Shown here one piece after another: positions 14,987 through 17,471 of a stretch of 17,471 bases of DNA. The stretch's first letter is position 1. The number at the start of each line of letters is the position of its first letter. Position numbers and translations under genes: made by a program. Under the pieces are notes generated by a model. It saw only the letters and a list, made by a program, of their open reading frames with translations, searched no databases and was not told the DNA's origin. The stretch is from Bordetella parapertussis (GTDB lineage Bacteria > Pseudomonadota > Gammaproteobacteria > Burkholderiales > Burkholderiaceae_C), in assembly GCA_945888535.1 (NCBI GenBank), contig CAMDAN010000046.1:1-17471 (forward strand), read 5' to 3'.

Positions 14987-16275
14987 TTTTGCTGAGGCCC
15001 GGACTTTGGCGGTTCTAAATCAAGTGACAAATCCGAGAGGTCAAAGCCCATGGCTTTTGCGGCTGTTTGAACGGAATCCATTTCTTGAGGCTCTGTTTTA
15101 GCGGGCTGCGCCAGCTCCGGCTCTGGCGTCCACGCGCTTGGCGTTTGTTTGCTTCGGTACCACCACAGCGCTCCAAAAAGAACCACAGCGCCGCCGACCA
15201 AGCCCTCGGTGGTGTAGTCTTTAGAAATAGGCGCAGGGATGGATTTTTCAATTGCGGGTGCTGAAGCAGCGAGGGCGGGGGAAGATGCAGCGGCAGCGGG
15301 TGGTGCTGACAAGGCCACTGCAGCTTGGGCGAGCTGGTTGAGATCGGCAATATTCTTGGCCAATTCTGCGGTTTGAGCGGCTTCGTCTTTTTGGCTGCGA
15401 TCTTTAGCGATCTTGGCTAATTCAGCTTGTTCAAGAGACGCGCCCTTGGAGAGGGTGAGCTGATCGCCCGTTGCGGACTTGGCCGCTGCCGCTTGTGCAG
15501 CCGCATTGCGACGGTCATTGAAGGTTTGGGCTTGTGCTTTAACCGCCTCGGCCGCGTCTTGGGCGTTGATCTTTTGAATGTCCGCTTGGTCTGGAATCGT
15601 GAGGACCGCGCCCGCACGAATTTGATTGATGTTGCCGTTGATAAACGCACTCGGGTTGGATTGCTGCAGTGCAATCAGCATTTGCTCCACAGACGTGCCG
15701 ATGGGTTTCATCTGGTTTGCGATGGCTCCGGCGGTATCTCCCGCCACCACCACAACGGTGTGGGACGTTGGCTTTTGGGGCGTTGCTTTGTCTGAGGTTT
15801 TGGGCTCGTCTACCAAGGCAGGTGAAGCCAGCGTTTCAGCTGCCTTGGCGGCCTCTGATGACTTGGGCGGGTCAAGAAGCAGCGTGAAGTTACGAACAAT
15901 GCGCCCAGCAGTCCATCGCACCTCAAGCACCATATCCAAGTACTTATCGTTAACGATCGACAGACTTAAGAATTTAAAAAACTGGTTTCCGTCGCTACGC
16001 CGCTCAAGCGTGATTTGAATATCTGCAAAGAGAGGCTTGTATTCCAAGCCCATCGCTGCAAATGACGTTTCAGGCGCGATGCTGGCCTTGACCGACGCAG
16101 ACTCTTCGGCGTTCATATTGGCAATATCCAATTCGGCGCGAAGCGCTTGCCCCTGCGCCGATTGAACATGAATACGGCCGAGCGTGAGGGCGAAAGCGCT
16201 CTGGCTTCCTAGAAAAAAGAGAACGAGAGCCGCTTGCCCTAGCCAACGTTGCCATAAAAAAGTCTTCAATCTCAC
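14983..16275 (-). CDS. fimV: FimV-like peptidoglycan-binding membrane protein (short form)
   Basis: 430 residues. FimV-type proteins are inner-membrane hubs that affect type IV pili and polar organisation. A signal peptide (1-29, ending QSAFA) precedes the conserved domain LTLGRIHVQSAQGQALRAELD. A LysM-like peptidoglycan-binding part lies at about 172-228, then an Ala/Gln-rich coiled coil (235-320), an Ala/Pro linker, one membrane segment (357-373), and a tail with MGFDLSDLSLDLEPP. Typical FimV is about twice as long, with a TPR-like C-terminal domain, which is missing here. The gene ends cleanly at the truA start. Start is GTG at 16275; a 7-codon frame (16295-16272) overlaps it. Confidence 0.88.
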   Translation of the reverse strand: MRLKTFLWQRWLGQAALVLFFLGSQSAFALTLGRIHVQSAQGQALRAELDIANMNAEESASVKASIAPETSFAAMGLEYKPLFADIQITLERRSDGNQFFKFLSLSIVNDKYLDMVLEVRWTAGRIVRNFTLLLDPPKSSEAAKAAETLASPALVDEPKTSDKATPQKPTSHTVVVVAGDTAGAIANQMKPIGTSVEQMLIALQQSNPSAFINGNINQIRAGAVLTIPDQADIQKINAQDAAEAVKAQAQTFNDRRNAAAQAAAAKSATGDQLTLSKGASLEQAELAKIAKDRSQKDEAAQTAELAKNIADLNQLAQAAVALSAPPAAAASSPALAASAPAIEKSIPAPISKDYTTEGLVGGAVVLFGALWWYRSKQTPSAWTPEPELAQPAKTEPQEMDSVQTAAKAMGFDLSDLSLDLEPPKSGPQQK

Positions 16276-16310
16276 AGAGTCGCTCTCTTTCTCATCTCGC
16301 GTAAGTTTTT

Positions 16311-17468
16311 TTATGCGTCTAACAAAATACGCAGCATACGGCGTAACGGTTCAGCCGCGCCCCACAGCAATTGGTCGCCGATGGTAAATGCGCCAATGTA
16401 CTCGGGCCCCATCGCAAGGGTCCGAATGCGACCTACGGGAATGGTCATCGTGCCAGTGACGGCCACGGGGGTTAAGTCTTTGATGGTGGCTTCGCGGTTG
16501 TTGGGAACCACTTTGACCCACGCGTTATCGGCAGCGATCATGGCTTCAATGTCGGCCACGAGAACCTGCTTTTTCAGCTTGAAAGTCAATGCTTGGCTGT
16601 GGCAGCGCATCGCGCCTACACGCACACAAAAACCGTCCACGGGAACAGCGGCAGAGTTGAATCCTTCGCCAATTCCCAAAATTTTATTGGTCTCGGCCAT
16701 GCCTTTCCACTCTTCTTTGGATGTGCCCCAGCCAGACTCGTCGCGGGTTTTACCAATGCCCAAATCTTTGTCGATCCAGGGAATGAGTGAGCCGCCCAAA
16801 GGCACGCCAAAGTTGGAGGTCTCAGCAGATGTTAGGGCGCGTTGCTTGGCGACCACCAAACGGTCGATTTCCAAAATCGCGCTTTTCGGGTCATCCAGCA
16901 AAGCTTTGACTTCGGCATTCAGGGTGCCGTATTGGGTTAACAGTTCGCGCATATGTTGCGCGCCGCCGCCTGATGCTGCTTGGTAAGTTTGGGTGCTCAT
17001 CCATTCGACCAACCCGGCCTTAAAAAGGGCGCCCACGCCCATCAACATACACGACACCGTGCAGTTGCCACCCACCCAGTTCTTGCCTCCGTGGGCCAAT
17101 GCGTTTTTGATCACAGGCATGTTGACCGGATCGAGGATGATCACGGCGTCTTTTTCCATGCGCAGGGTTGAAGCGGCGTCGATCCAGTGGCCGTTCCAGC
17201 CCGCAGCGCGGAGTTTGGGGAAGACTTCAGAGGTGTAATCGCCGCCTTGGGCGGTGATGATGATCTCGCAGCGCTTGAGCTGCTCGATGCTGAAGGCGTC
17301 TTGCAGCGTGGTTTCGTTCTTGGCCATCGCGGGGGCCTTGCCGCCTGCGTTGGATGTAGAAAAGAACAATGGCTCGATCAGGTCAAAGTCTTTTTCCTGA
17401 ATCATGCGGTCCATCAACACCGAGCCGACCATACCTCGCCAGCCGACCAAACCTACTAACTTGCTCAT
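16311..17468 (-). CDS. asd: Aspartate-semialdehyde dehydrogenase
   Basis: 385 residues, complete; its ATG is 3 bases inside the window edge. Asd reduces aspartyl phosphate to aspartate semialdehyde with NADPH, feeding lysine, threonine, methionine and diaminopimelate synthesis. The catalytic cysteine is C136 in GGNCTVS, at the family position (C135 in E. coli). NADP-binding [13 protein letters not shown] opens the protein, and the active-site His lies in [13 protein letters not shown]. The length and GGNCTVS form fit the long, proteobacterial type. fimV begins 35 bases after its stop. Confidence 0.97.
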   Translation of the reverse strand: MSKLVGLVGWRGMVGSVLMDRMIQEKDFDLIEPLFFSTSNAGGKAPAMAKNETTLQDAFSIEQLKRCEIIITAQGGDYTSEVFPKLRAAGWNGHWIDAASTLRMEKDAVIILDPVNMPVIKNALAHGGKNWVGGNCTVSCMLMGVGALFKAGLVEWMSTQTYQAASGGGAQHMRELLTQYGTLNAEVKALLDDPKSAILEIDRLVVAKQRALTSAETSNFGVPLGGSLIPWIDKDLGIGKTRDESGWGTSKEEWKGMAETNKILGIGEGFNSAAVPVDGFCVRVGAMRCHSQALTFKLKKQVLVADIEAMIAADNAWVKVVPNNREATIKDLTPVAVTGTMTIPVGRIRTLAMGPEYIGAFTIGDQLLWGAAEPLRRMLRILLDA

Positions 17469-17471
17469 TTC

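Noticed and set aside
16381..16986. 201-codon plus-strand open frame
   Set aside because: It is the antisense shadow of asd, whose motifs are all intact.
1..17471. tRNA, rRNA, CRISPR array, insertion sequence or prophage
   Set aside because: No cloverleaf with a TpsiC-like GTTCGA stem, no regularly spaced repeats and no transposase- or integrase-like protein were found by reading.

Overview
The window looks like chromosomal DNA from a betaproteobacterium of the order Burkholderiales, most likely Comamonadaceae or a close freshwater relative. The main reason is the right half: asd, fimV, truA, trpF, trpB, trpA and accD lie head to tail on the minus strand, an order characteristic of that group. 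I cannot name the genus from sequence alone. No rRNA, tRNA, CRISPR array, insertion sequence or prophage gene was seen. Coding density is high; the longest gap without a gene is about 219 bases (4395-4613).

Left edge (1-1076, minus): a small operon of a J-domain co-chaperone, an unrecognised protein with a very acidic tail, and the start of a MgtE-N-like protein cut by the window edge. Next (1146-3452) is a small accessory island. It holds a HipA-family kinase toxin gene that comes before its HipB-type antitoxin gene and, divergently, a winged-helix/minimal-nucleotidyltransferase fusion protein. They share an AT-rich intergenic region with repeats. Then come ppk2 (minus) and, divergent from it, a two-gene unit of a hemerythrin-like protein and a UbiM-type flavin hydroxylase, preceded by a near-consensus FNR/CRP-type site.

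Middle (6448-10408): a DUF4143 AAA+ ATPase gene is separated from ygjP by a hairpin that fills the whole intergenic gap. ygjP lies just after lysS. A YggT-family membrane protein gene is divergent from lysS and convergent with accD, with a terminator hairpin overlapping its stop codon.

Right (10421-17468, minus): the asd to accD cluster is tightly packed, with GTGA or ATGA stop/start overlaps at fimV/truA, truA/trpF and trpB/trpA. It joins aspartate-semialdehyde synthesis, a short FimV, tRNA pseudouridylation, the last tryptophan steps and acetyl-CoA carboxylase. folC, which usually follows accD in this order, is absent; accD instead faces yggT.

Most of the window is housekeeping. The parts that merit a second look are the putative FNR-controlled hemerythrin/UbiM unit, the hairpin at the DUF4143 ATPase start, the hipA-first toxin island with its orphan nucleotidyltransferase, and the short FimV.
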